Assembly: GCF_011947225.1 (NCBI RefSeq)
Contig: NZ_JAATVW010000013.1
Span: 62,001-126,000, forward strand
Length of the DNA stretch: 64,000 nucleotides
DNA from: Planosporangium flavigriseum
GTDB lineage: Bacteria; Actinomycetota; Actinomycetes; Mycobacteriales; Micromonosporaceae
Direction of reading: 5' to 3'
A program made the translations under genes and the position numbers. Below are positions 42,040 to 49,933 of the stretch, piece by piece. A model generated the notes under the pieces. It had not been told where the DNA came from and made no database searches. It was given only the letters and a program-made list of their open reading frames with translations. Numbering within the stretch: position 1 is the first letter of the stretch; every line of letters begins with the position of its first letter.

Positions 42040-44352
42040 ATGCCCGACCCGTCCACTCCGAAAGCCCCGGTGAGCCGCAGACGCTTCCTCGGGTACCTGG
42101 TCGCTGCGCCCACTCTGGCGGTGGCCGTCAGCTGGGTAGCCGAGGCGTCCGACCCGCAGCGCGCGTACGCGTCGGTTCCCACGCTGCCCCAGCCGGAGGA
42201 GCTGTTCGACCTCGGCGACCTGCAGAACCTCGCCGCCGCGCCCACCTCCGGGCTGATCTCGGTCCAGGTGAACACGGACGGCACCGCGTCCTTCGCCGTG
42301 CCCCGCGCCGAGGTCGGCCAGGGCATGACCACGGCGATCGCGATGATGGTCGCCGAGGAGATGGACCTGCCGATGGAGAAGGTCTCCATCAGCCTCGCGG
42401 ACGCGCGTCCCGAGCTGCTGATGAACCAGCTCACCGGCGGGTCCAACTCGATGCGCAGCATGTACATGCCGGTCCGCACCGCGGCCGCGATCGCCCGGCA
42501 GCGACTGGTCGACACGGCCGCTACGCAGTGGGGTGTGCCGGCATCAGAGCTGAGCGCCCGCAACGGTGTCATCACCGGCCCCGGCGGCCGGACCGCGACC
42601 TACGGCTCACTGGCGAAGGCAGCGGCGAGCCAGCAGACGACACCGGTCTCCGCCACGCTCAAGCCATCGTCGGCGTTCACGGTCCTCGGTAAGCCGCAGA
42701 ACAGGATCGACGCCTACGACATCGTCACCGGGCGCAAAAAGTTCGGGATGGACCTGCAGATCCCGAACGCCAAGCCGACCATGGTGGCCCGGCCGCCGAC
42801 GATCAACGGCACCGTGGTGTCGATCAACAACGCGAATGCCGTCCGGGCCATGCCGGGTATCACCGACGTCGTCGCGATCACGCACGGCGTCGCGGTCCGC
42901 GGCGCCACCTTCGGCCAGTGCATCGACGCGATCCAGGCGCTGGACGTGACCTGGGGCCCGGGGACAGTGGACGGCGAGTCCGACGACACCGTCAAGGCCA
43001 AGCTACGCGCGGCCCAGGTGCCGATGACCGTGCCGCCGCTGCTCTCCAAGACGATCGACGCCGAGTTCACCTTCGCGTTCGCCAGCAACAGCCCGCTCGA
43101 ACCGGACAACGCGATCGCCGACGTCCGACCGGACCGGGCCGAGATCTGGGCGACCCTGAAGGTGCCGATCGTCGCCCAAGAGCAGATCGCCGCGCAGCTG
43201 GGGCTGCCGGTGGAGGCGGTGAAGGTGCACGTCGTCCAGGGCGGCGGCTCGTTCGGCCGGCACCTGTTCCACGACGTGGCGGCCGAGGCTGCCGAGATCT
43301 CGCAGAAGATGGGCAAGCCGGTGAAGCTGTCGTGGTCACGTACCGACAACTTCCGCCAGGGTCGTACCCACCCGATGTCCATCTCCCGGGTCCGCGTGAA
43401 CTACGCCTTGGGCAACGTGATCAGCTACGAGCAGCGGCACGCCAGCGTCCAGACGGACTTCGGCCACGGCCTCGGTGAAATGATCACCGCGACCGCCGCG
43501 CACCTGCCCGTCGGGGGCAACCTCAGCTTCGCCCAGACGATCTTCGAGCTGACCCAGTCCTCGCCCTACAACTTCGGGGTCACCACCCAGCTGCTCAACG
43601 AGGTTCCGCTCAAGTTCAACACCGGCAGCATGCGCAACATCTACTCCCCCAACGTGGTGTGCGCCCAGGAGCTCGTCGTGGACCAGCTCGCCGCGAAGAT
43701 GGGCAAGGACCCGGTGCGGTTCCGCCGCGAATTCCTGCGGGATCAACGGCTGCTCGCGGTGCTGAACAAGGCGGCCGAGGCCGGCAACTGGGGCAAGACG
43801 ATGCCGGCCGGGACTGCCCAGGGCATCGGGCTGCATTCGGAGTACCGGGGCGCGGTGGCGGTACTGGCCGAGATCGACTGCCGGCCGAAGACGGTGAACC
43901 GGCCGATCCGGGGTGAGGGCGTGACCGGTCCGCGGGTGACCAAGGCGCTGGTCGTAGTAGACGCCGGCTTCGCCATCAACCCGCGCGGCCTGGAAGCCCA
44001 GATGATCGGCGGCGTGCAGGACGCCATCGCGCTGGTGCTGACGTCCAGCCTGCACATCAAGGACGGCATTCCGCTGGAAGGCAGCTGGGACAACTACTTC
44101 TACACCCGGCAGTGGAACTCACCGCTCGATCTGCGGGTGATCATCATGCCGAACACCAGCGACACTCCCAGCGGCGCGGGAGAACTGGCGGTGGCGCCGG
44201 CCGTCGCCGCCGTCGCCTGCGCGTACGCCCGGGCCACCGGAACCATGCCGACCTCGTTCCCGATCAACCACGGCACTCTCAGCTTCGAGCCGTTGCCGCT
44301 GGAGCCGTCCACGCCGCAGTCGCCCACCGACGGTCTCGACCACACCTTCTGA
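42040..44352 (+). CDS. Molybdopterin-binding subunit, IorB-like aldehyde/heterocycle hydroxylase
   Basis: 770 residues from the ATG at 42040, chosen for the GGAG upstream and because the Tat signal SRRRFLGYLVAAPTLAVAV then sits at residues 10-28. The order of motifs is that of the xanthine oxidase family large subunit: VGQGMTTAIAMMVAEEMDLP, the QGGGSFGRHLFHDVAAEAA loop, and GAGELAVAP, whose Glu is the catalytic base near the Mo centre. Length and the Tat signal match isoquinoline 1-oxidoreductase beta (IorB). It hydroxylates an aldehyde or N-heterocycle at the outer membrane face, together with the following 2Fe-2S subunit. No FAD subunit or XdhC-like maturation gene is nearby. Confidence 0.9.
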   Translation: MPDPSTPKAPVSRRRFLGYLVAAPTLAVAVSWVAEASDPQRAYASVPTLPQPEELFDLGDLQNLAAAPTSGLISVQVNTDGTASFAVPRAEVGQGMTTAIAMMVAEEMDLPMEKVSISLADARPELLMNQLTGGSNSMRSMYMPVRTAAAIARQRLVDTAATQWGVPASELSARNGVITGPGGRTATYGSLAKAAASQQTTPVSATLKPSSAFTVLGKPQNRIDAYDIVTGRKKFGMDLQIPNAKPTMVARPPTINGTVVSINNANAVRAMPGITDVVAITHGVAVRGATFGQCIDAIQALDVTWGPGTVDGESDDTVKAKLRAAQVPMTVPPLLSKTIDAEFTFAFASNSPLEPDNAIADVRPDRAEIWATLKVPIVAQEQIAAQLGLPVEAVKVHVVQGGGSFGRHLFHDVAAEAAEISQKMGKPVKLSWSRTDNFRQGRTHPMSISRVRVNYALGNVISYEQRHASVQTDFGHGLGEMITATAAHLPVGGNLSFAQTIFELTQSSPYNFGVTTQLLNEVPLKFNTGSMRNIYSPNVVCAQELVVDQLAAKMGKDPVRFRREFLRDQRLLAVLNKAAEAGNWGKTMPAGTAQGIGLHSEYRGAVAVLAEIDCRPKTVNRPIRGEGVTGPRVTKALVVVDAGFAINPRGLEAQMIGGVQDAIALVLTSSLHIKDGIPLEGSWDNYFYTRQWNSPLDLRVIIMPNTSDTPSGAGELAVAPAVAAVACAYARATGTMPTSFPINHGTLSFEPLPLEPSTPQSPTDGLDHTF

Positions 44353-44361
44353 GGAAATCCG

Positions 44362-44838
44362 ATGCCCACTCACACTTTCACGCTCAACGGCGAACAGGTC
44401 ACCGTCGAAGCCGAGGACAACGTGCGGCTGCTGTGGGTCCTGCGCGACCTGCTCGGCGTCACCGGCCCGAAGTACGGGTGCGCGCTGGACGTCTGCAAGG
44501 CGTGCACCAGCCACATCAACGGCAAGGCGTTCAACCCGTGCTCGGTGCAGGTGTCCGACATCAAGCCCACCGATGAGATCACCACCATCGAGGGGCTGCC
44601 GGCGACCGTCGGCAAGGACCTGCACCCGATGCAGCAGGCCTGGCTGGACTACGACGTCGCCCAGTGCGGCTACTGCCAGCCCGGCCAGATCATGGCCGCC
44701 GTCGCCAAGGTGAAGCAGGCCCGTGCGGCCGGTCACGAGATCAGCGACGCGGACATCGACGAGCTGCGCAACATCTGCCGATGCGGCACCTACACCCGCA
44801 TCCGCGACGCCATCAAGGCGGGCGCACACACGATGTGA
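44362..44838 (+). CDS. 2Fe-2S subunit, IorA-like
   Basis: 158 residues. The plant-type ferredoxin cluster is held by Cys40, 45, 48 and 60 (YGCALDVCKACTSH...NPC). The second cluster is in the helical domain, bound by Cys102, 105, 139 and 141 (QCGYCQPG and NICRCGTYTRI). This is the small subunit of xanthine oxidase-type hydroxylases and passes electrons from the Mo centre to an acceptor. It has no signal peptide and would be exported by piggy-back on the Tat signal of the large subunit, 9 bp upstream. Confidence 0.94.
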   Translation: MPTHTFTLNGEQVTVEAEDNVRLLWVLRDLLGVTGPKYGCALDVCKACTSHINGKAFNPCSVQVSDIKPTDEITTIEGLPATVGKDLHPMQQAWLDYDVAQCGYCQPGQIMAAVAKVKQARAAGHEISDADIDELRNICRCGTYTRIRDAIKAGAHTM

Positions 44839-44840
44839 AC

Positions 44841-44888
44841 GATCGTGGGCACGTGGCGGGGTCGCTGCCCTGCCACGTGCCCACGATC
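44841..44888. terminator. 17-bp perfect stem between convergent genes
   Basis: GATCGTGGGCACGTGGC (44841-44857) pairs perfectly with GCCACGTGCCCACGATC (44872-44888) around a 14-nt loop. It lies between the 2Fe-2S subunit gene and the convergent YceI gene and serves as a bidirectional terminator. Confidence 0.9.
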
Positions 44889-44900
44889 CGCCATGCGGCT

Positions 44901-45731
44901 TTAGTCCTGGCGGACGGCCTGCACCTCCAGGTCGATGCGGAGGGTCGGGCCGACGAGCACGAAGCCGCCGGGCAGCCCCATGTTCCAGTTGATCTCGTAG
45001 TCCTTGCGGGCCAACTGCGTGGTCGCGGTCAGCGCGATGCGGGTGCCGCCCCACGGGTCCGGCCCGGTCCCCAGGTACGTGAGGTCGAGCGCGACCGGCC
45101 GGGTGATGTCGCGGATGGTGAGCAGCCCGTCGACCCGCCAGCGCTCGTCGGTGTGCCGGACCACCCGCTCGCTGCGGTAGGTCAGCTCCGGGAACCGCTC
45201 CACCTCCAGGAAGTCGGGCGAGCGCAGATGCGTGTCCCGATCGGCGTTGCCGGTGTCGATGCTGGCCGCGACGATGCTGACCTCGACGCTGGACTGTTCG
45301 ATCGGTTCGGCGACGCGGATCTGCCCGGAGAACTCCTTGAACCGGCCCTCCACGTGCGACAGCGCCAGATGGCGGGCCTTGGCCTTCACGATCGTGTGCG
45401 CCGGGTCGATCACCCACAGGCCGGGCGCCGGCAACGCCGTACGCCGGGCGCTGCCGAGCACGATCGACCCGAGGTCGGTGACACCGTGCGCGTGGATCGA
45501 GACGGTACGGGCCAGGGGGTCCACCCCCGGCGCGGCGACGACCACCGTGGCCGTACCCGGAGCGGACACGGGCATGGCGAACGCACCGGTATCGTCCGCC
45601 GCGGCCCGCCCCAACTGCTGCCCGGTGATCCCGATGATCGTGACCGCGGCGCCGGGCAGTGGCCACCCGTCGACCGTCACGACCATTCCCCGTACCCCCG
45701 AGGTCAGGGCGCCATGTTCCACCTGCGTCAC
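44901..45731 (-). CDS. YceI-family protein with N-terminal Ig-like regulatory domain
   Basis: 276 residues from a GTG. Residues 1-95 form a carboxypeptidase-regulatory-like beta-sandwich (VRGMVVTVDGWPLPGAAVTIIG). From WVIDPAHTIVKAKARHLALSHVEGRF onward comes the YceI lipocalin-like barrel, ending GLPGGFVLVGPTLRIDLEVQ. YceI barrels bind polyisoprenoid-type lipids. There is no signal peptide, so it is predicted to be cytoplasmic or peripherally attached. The gene is 5 bp downstream of the MFS transporter, which carries the same kind of Ig-like domain. Confidence 0.88.
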   Translation of the reverse strand: MTQVEHGALTSGVRGMVVTVDGWPLPGAAVTIIGITGQQLGRAAADDTGAFAMPVSAPGTATVVVAAPGVDPLARTVSIHAHGVTDLGSIVLGSARRTALPAPGLWVIDPAHTIVKAKARHLALSHVEGRFKEFSGQIRVAEPIEQSSVEVSIVAASIDTGNADRDTHLRSPDFLEVERFPELTYRSERVVRHTDERWRVDGLLTIRDITRPVALDLTYLGTGPDPWGGTRIALTATTQLARKDYEINWNMGLPGGFVLVGPTLRIDLEVQAVRQD

Positions 45732-45736
45732 CGTGA

Positions 45737-48283
45737 TCAGCCCTCACCCTGGTCCGCCGGGGAAACGCCGAGCGGCACCGCCGGCCCGGGCTCCCCCAGT
45801 GCGATGTCCTTCTCGGTGCGGTCACCGGCGAGGTCCACCCGCGACGCGACCGGTGCGTACCCGCTCGCGGTGAGCGTGTACGTCCCCGGCAGCAGCCCGG
45901 GGAACTCGTACCGGCCGTCGTCGCCCGTCACCATCGTGCCGGCCACGTTGCCGTAGCCGTCCACCAACATCACCGAGGCGTCCGCCACGGGACGGCCGGA
46001 CCGGGCCGACCGCACGGTACCCGAGATCGTCGCGTTCGAGCGCAGCACGACGTCGTACCGGTGCGACCCCGGGCCGTCCACGCTAACCGCCTGCGCCACC
46101 GGCAGCGTGTGCTCCGCCGTCGCCGTGAGGGTGTACTCCCCCGGGTACAGGTCGGCCAGCACGTAGGTACCGGCCGGGCCGGTCACCGCCGCGCCGACCA
46201 CTTCACCGCGCGCGTCGGTCAGCGTCACCGTCGCGCCGTGCACCGGCTCGCCGCCACGCTGGAGCACCCGCCCCTCGACCACGCTCGCGCCGGCGAGGGC
46301 GATGTCCCGGCTGACCTCGCCGAGGCCCACCGTGAGCATCGTCGCCAACGGCTGGTGGTTCTCGGCCGCGCAGATCAGCAGGTAATTGCCTCCGCTGGGC
46401 AGCTCGAGGCGGTAGCTGCCGTCGGCCTTGCTGACCTCGCGCGCGACCTGATGGCCGGGGTAGTCCGTGACCGTCATCAGCGCCCCGGCGACCGGGCGCC
46501 GGTCCAGCCCTTCGACCCGTCCGGTGACGACGGTGCCACTGGTACGGGCGGGTTCGGCCACCGGCTCCGGTTCGACGGCGGCCGGCGCCGGCTCCGCGGA
46601 CGCCGGCTCCGGCTCGGCTACGGCCGTCTGTGCCAGGTCCACGCTGGAGCGCAGGTTGATACGCGGCAGCGCCAGGGCGGCGAGGATGCCGACGAGACCG
46701 ATGATCGCGGAGATCAGGAAGATGTGCGCGGTGGCGTCGCCGTAGACGGCCCGGATGATCGTCACGATCGGCTGCGGCAGGGCGTGCAGGTCCAGCGTGC
46801 TGGTCTTCGCGCCGGCCCCGCCCGCGGGGATGTGGATGCCAGCCTCGGCCATCCGCTTCGGGATGTCGGAGGCGACCCGGTCGGCCAGCACGGCACCGAG
46901 CACCGACACACCGATGGTGCCGCCCAGTGACCGGAAGAACGTGACGGTGCCGCTGGCGGCGCCGAGGTCGCGCAGGGCGACGGTGTTCTGCACGGCCAGG
47001 ACCAGGTTCTGCATGGTCATGCCGACGCCGATGCCGACCAGTGCCATGCCGGCCCCGACGTAGACCAGCTTGGTCTGGTGGTCGATCCGGGACAGCGCGA
47101 CGAAGCCGCCCACCAGGATGATCGTGCCGGCGACGATGTACGGCTTGATCTTGCCACTCTTGGTGATCAACAGGCCGGCGATCGTGGAGGCGACCAGCAC
47201 GCCGCCCATCATCGGGGTGGTCAGCAGGCCGGCCTTGGTCGGGCCGTAGCCCCGGCCGATCTGGAAGTACTGGCCCAGGAAGACGGAGCCGCCGAACATG
47301 GCCATGCCGACCGCCACGCTGGCCAGGATGGCCAGGGCCGGGGTGCGCTGCACCACGATGCGCAGCGGCACGATCGGCTCCTTGACCTTTGCCTCCACGA
47401 GCACGGCGAGCGCGAGCAGCACGACGCCGCCGCCGACCATCGCCGCGGTCTGCCAGGACAGCCAGGCGAAGTTGTGGTGCACGAAGGTGACCCAGATCAG
47501 CAGCACACTCACACCGGCCGCGATCAGCGCGGCGCCGACGTAGTCGATCTGCGCGCCCTCGCGGCGGACCGTCTTGAGGTGCAGGGTCTTCTGCAGCAGG
47601 ACCAGCGCGATGAGGGCAAACGGCACGCCGACGTAGAAGCACCACCGCCAACCCAGCCAGGACGTGTCGACGATGACGCCGCCCAGCAGCGGGCCTCCCA
47701 CCGTGGCGACGGCCATGACCGCGCCGAGGTAGCCGTTGTAGCGGCCGCGCTCCCGCGGCGGGATCATCGCGGCGATCACCACCTGGACCAGCGCCTGCAG
47801 ACCGCCCATGCCCAGGCCCTGGAACGCGCGGGCGGCGATGAGCTGCGGGGTGTTCTGCACGATCCCGCACAGCACCGAACCCAGGATGTAGATGACGATG
47901 GCGACCTGGACAAGAGCCTTCTTGCTGAACAGGTCGGCCAACTTGCCCCAGATCGGGGTCGCGGCGGTCGCGGTCAGCAGAGCTGCGGTGACCACCCAGG
48001 TGTACTGGCTCTGGGTGCCGCCGAGCGCGCCGATGATCTGCGGCAGCGCGGTCGACACCACGGTGATGCTGATCATCGAGACGAACAGGACGAGCAGCAG
48101 GCCACTGAGGGCCTCCATGATTTCGCGGTGGCTCATCGCCTCGCCGGCTGCGGGTGGTGCGGTCGCGGCTGCGGGTGGTGCGGTCGCGGCTGCGGGTGGT
48201 GCGGTCGCGGCTGCGGGTGGTGCGGTCGCGGCTGCGGGTGGTGCGGTCGCGGCTGCGGGTGGTGGGGTGGTCGCTGCGCTCAC
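45737..48283 (-). CDS. DHA2-type MFS multidrug exporter with C-terminal Ig-like domains
   Basis: 848 residues. The N-terminus is a heptapeptide Ala/Pro/Thr repeat (about 5-45). The 14-TM DHA2 (EmrB/QacA) drug:H+ antiporter body runs about 58-545, with FVSMISITVVSTALPQI, WGKLADLFSKK and GPLLGGVIVD (motif C). A Pro/Glu/Ala linker then leads to three tandem carboxypeptidase-regulatory-like domains (about 580-840; GTVVTGRVEGLDRRPVAGALM, VEGRVLQRGGEPVHGATVTL, ISGTVRSARSGRPVADASVML). In a 14-TM topology both termini should be inside, which is odd for Ig-like domains. It is regulated by the overlapping MarR gene upstream. Confidence 0.93.
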   Translation of the reverse strand: MSAATTPPPAAATAPPAAATAPPAAATAPPAAATAPPAAATAPPAAGEAMSHREIMEALSGLLLVLFVSMISITVVSTALPQIIGALGGTQSQYTWVVTAALLTATAATPIWGKLADLFSKKALVQVAIVIYILGSVLCGIVQNTPQLIAARAFQGLGMGGLQALVQVVIAAMIPPRERGRYNGYLGAVMAVATVGGPLLGGVIVDTSWLGWRWCFYVGVPFALIALVLLQKTLHLKTVRREGAQIDYVGAALIAAGVSVLLIWVTFVHHNFAWLSWQTAAMVGGGVVLLALAVLVEAKVKEPIVPLRIVVQRTPALAILASVAVGMAMFGGSVFLGQYFQIGRGYGPTKAGLLTTPMMGGVLVASTIAGLLITKSGKIKPYIVAGTIILVGGFVALSRIDHQTKLVYVGAGMALVGIGVGMTMQNLVLAVQNTVALRDLGAASGTVTFFRSLGGTIGVSVLGAVLADRVASDIPKRMAEAGIHIPAGGAGAKTSTLDLHALPQPIVTIIRAVYGDATAHIFLISAIIGLVGILAALALPRINLRSSVDLAQTAVAEPEPASAEPAPAAVEPEPVAEPARTSGTVVTGRVEGLDRRPVAGALMTVTDYPGHQVAREVSKADGSYRLELPSGGNYLLICAAENHQPLATMLTVGLGEVSRDIALAGASVVEGRVLQRGGEPVHGATVTLTDARGEVVGAAVTGPAGTYVLADLYPGEYTLTATAEHTLPVAQAVSVDGPGSHRYDVVLRSNATISGTVRSARSGRPVADASVMLVDGYGNVAGTMVTGDDGRYEFPGLLPGTYTLTASGYAPVASRVDLAGDRTEKDIALGEPGPAVPLGVSPADQGEG
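48148..48266. repeat. 21-bp tandem repeat in MFS 5' end
   Basis: Five exact copies and one partial copy of CTGCGGGTGGTGCGGTCGCG(G) encode the N-terminal Ala/Pro/Thr heptapeptides of the exporter. The repeat begins within about 20 codons of the start codon. Confidence 0.9.
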
Positions 48284-48846
48284 AGCGCTGCCTCCAGCAA
48301 GGGTGTCTCGGGTTCGGATGGATCGGCGGGTCTCGGAGGATCGGCGGGTCTCGGAGGATCGGCGGGTGTCTGAGGAACGACGCCGGCGGGTGGCGCGGCC
48401 GCCCGGTCAAGGGCGGCCGTCAGGTCATCGACGAACCGGCTAAGCGCGGCGGCGAACCCGTCGACCTCCGTGGCGGTCCAGCCGCGCAGGGCTTCGCGCA
48501 GGAACTCGTCCTGCCGGCGCTCGACGCCGGTCAGGGCGGCGCGGCCGGCGCCGGTCAGGGTGAGGATGCAGGCCCGCCCGTCGTCGGGGTCCGGCCTGCG
48601 TTGCACGAGGCCGCGCGCCGCCAGCGCGGCGACGGCCCGGCTGATCGTGGAGGCGTCGAGCGCGCACGTCGCTGCCAACTCCTTGGGGTGGCAGCCGCCG
48701 TCCTCCCCCGCAGACCCGATCGCCGCCAGGATGCCGATCATGCCCGGCTGCACCTGCGTGTCCTGGATGGTCATTTGCTGGCGGGCGACCCGCACGGCCC
48801 TGATGAGGGCGCGCAGCCGATCGTCCAACCGGGGTTCGGGATCCAT
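48280..48846 (-). CDS. MarR-family regulator
   Basis: 188 residues from the ATG at 48846. The winged helix has HPKELAATCALDASTISRAVAALAARGLVQRRPDPDDGRACILTLTGAG, the classic MarR wing with the DxR motif. The C-terminus ends in a PADPPR hexapeptide repeat. Its stop overlaps the MFS start by 4 bp, so it is the local regulator of the exporter-YceI operon, released from DNA by a small ligand. It diverges from the TetR gene. Confidence 0.92.
   Translation of the reverse strand: MDPEPRLDDRLRALIRAVRVARQQMTIQDTQVQPGMIGILAAIGSAGEDGGCHPKELAATCALDASTISRAVAALAARGLVQRRPDPDDGRACILTLTGAGRAALTGVERRQDEFLREALRGWTATEVDGFAAALSRFVDDLTAALDRAAAPPAGVVPQTPADPPRPADPPRPADPSEPETPLLEAAL
48320..48373. repeat. 18-bp tandem repeat in MarR 3' end
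   Basis: Three copies of GGATCGGCGGGTCTCGGA (the last diverged) encode the PADPPR hexapeptide tail of the regulator. Confidence 0.85.
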
Positions 48847-48908
48847 CTCGCCGTCTTCTCGTCTCGTGGCCGGCCTAACTGCTTGGCTCACACAACGAAC
48901 CATACATG

Positions 48909-48947
48909 CCAATGAGAATTTTTTCCCATTGGGTAACGCTTCTCACT
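48909..48947. promoter_or_regulatory. Divergent MarR/TetR operator candidate
   Basis: CCAATG (48909-48914) and CATTGG (48927-48932) form one inverted repeat. AATGAGAA (48911-48918) and TTCTCACT (48940-48947), with one mismatch, form a second, overlapping one. The stretch is strikingly A/T-rich for this genome and lies in the 118-bp gap between the divergent MarR and TetR starts, so either regulator or both could bind it. Confidence 0.6.
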
Positions 48948-48964
48948 GAGATAGCATCACCCTG

Positions 48965-49606
48965 GTGAACAGCAGTCTGGGCCTCCGTGAACGCAAGAAG
49001 GTCGCCACCCGCCAGGCCCTCCATGAGGCCGCGGTGCGGCTGGCGGTCGAGCGAGGTCTGGACAACGTCACCGTCGAGGCCATCGCCGACGCCGTCGACG
49101 TCTCCCGCCGCACGTTCTCCAATTACTTCGAGGGCAAGGACGACGCCGTGCTCTACGGGTACGAGCAGCGCCTGCGGACGCTGCTCGACCTCCTGCGGGC
49201 CCGGCCGGCCGAGGAGTCCTCGTGGACGGCGCTACGGCAGGCCTTCCACGGCCTCCACCCCCAGCTCAGCGAGCCGGATTCGCAGTGGGTGGCGGAGATC
49301 CAGCTCATGCGCCAGCACCCGTCGCTGCGGGAACGCCAACTGGCGACGCTTGCCCGGTTCGAGCGCGAACTTACCGGAGCCATCGCCGAACGGCTGGGCG
49401 GCCAGCCGACAGAGTCGGTCAGCGGCCAGCCGACAGAGTCGGCCAGCGAGCAGCCGGCGGATCCGCTGCGGACCCGTGTGATGGCCGCGACCTTCCTGAC
49501 CGGTGTCCGCCTCGCCACCCAGCTCTGGCTCGAAGATCCACAGGCCAGGTCGCTCCTCGCCGTCGCCGACCGGGTCTTCGACCAGATCAGCGCACAGTTC
49601 CGGTAG
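48965..49606 (+). CDS. TetR-family regulator
   Basis: 213 residues from a GTG. The N-terminal helix-turn-helix is TRQALHEAAVRLAVERGLDNVTVEAIADAVDVSRRTFSNYFEGKDD. The ligand domain is helical and interrupted by a repeated GQPTESVS/GQPTESAS octapeptide (DNA units 49400-49423 and 49424-49447). It probably represses or co-represses the divergent MarR-MFS-YceI operon. Its last bases overlap the EAL remnant on the other strand. Confidence 0.93.
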   Translation: MNSSLGLRERKKVATRQALHEAAVRLAVERGLDNVTVEAIADAVDVSRRTFSNYFEGKDDAVLYGYEQRLRTLLDLLRARPAEESSWTALRQAFHGLHPQLSEPDSQWVAEIQLMRQHPSLRERQLATLARFERELTGAIAERLGGQPTESVSGQPTESASEQPADPLRTRVMAATFLTGVRLATQLWLEDPQARSLLAVADRVFDQISAQFR

Positions 49607-49905
49607 GCGCGGCCGTCGGCAGGGCCAGCTGCTCGGGCGGCACGGGCCGGCCGAAGTGGTAGCCCTGCAGCAGATGGAGACCCAGGTCGCGGAGCCTTTC
49701 GGCGGTGGCCGCGTCCTCGATACCTTCGCCGACGACGGTGCGGTCGAGACTACGGGCGTTCGTGGCGACAGCGGTGACGATGACGACGTGGGCCGGTGAT
49801 TCGTCCATGCGCACGATGAAGCTGCGGTCGACCTTCAGCTCGTCGATCGGCAGTTCGGTGATCAGGGCGAGGGACGCGTAGCCGGACGTCGTGATCTTCT
49901 CGTTC
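49587..49905 (-). pseudogene. EAL-domain (c-di-GMP phosphodiesterase) C-terminal remnant
   Basis: The minus frame reads TSGYASLALITELPIDELKVDRSFI, then RTVVGEGIEDAATAERLRDLGLHLLQGYHFGRP. These are the last motifs of an EAL domain (DFGTGYSSL, LPVDELKIDRSF, VVAEGVET, QGYLFGRP). The first half with the EAL signature and metal ligands is absent, and the FGTGY loop is already degraded (ITTSGY). Only this C-terminal third, about 100 residues, remains next to the alcohol dehydrogenase stop, so it cannot be catalytic. Confidence 0.75.
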
Positions 49906-49933
49906 CTGGTCCTGACGTGGAGCGCCGGAACGA

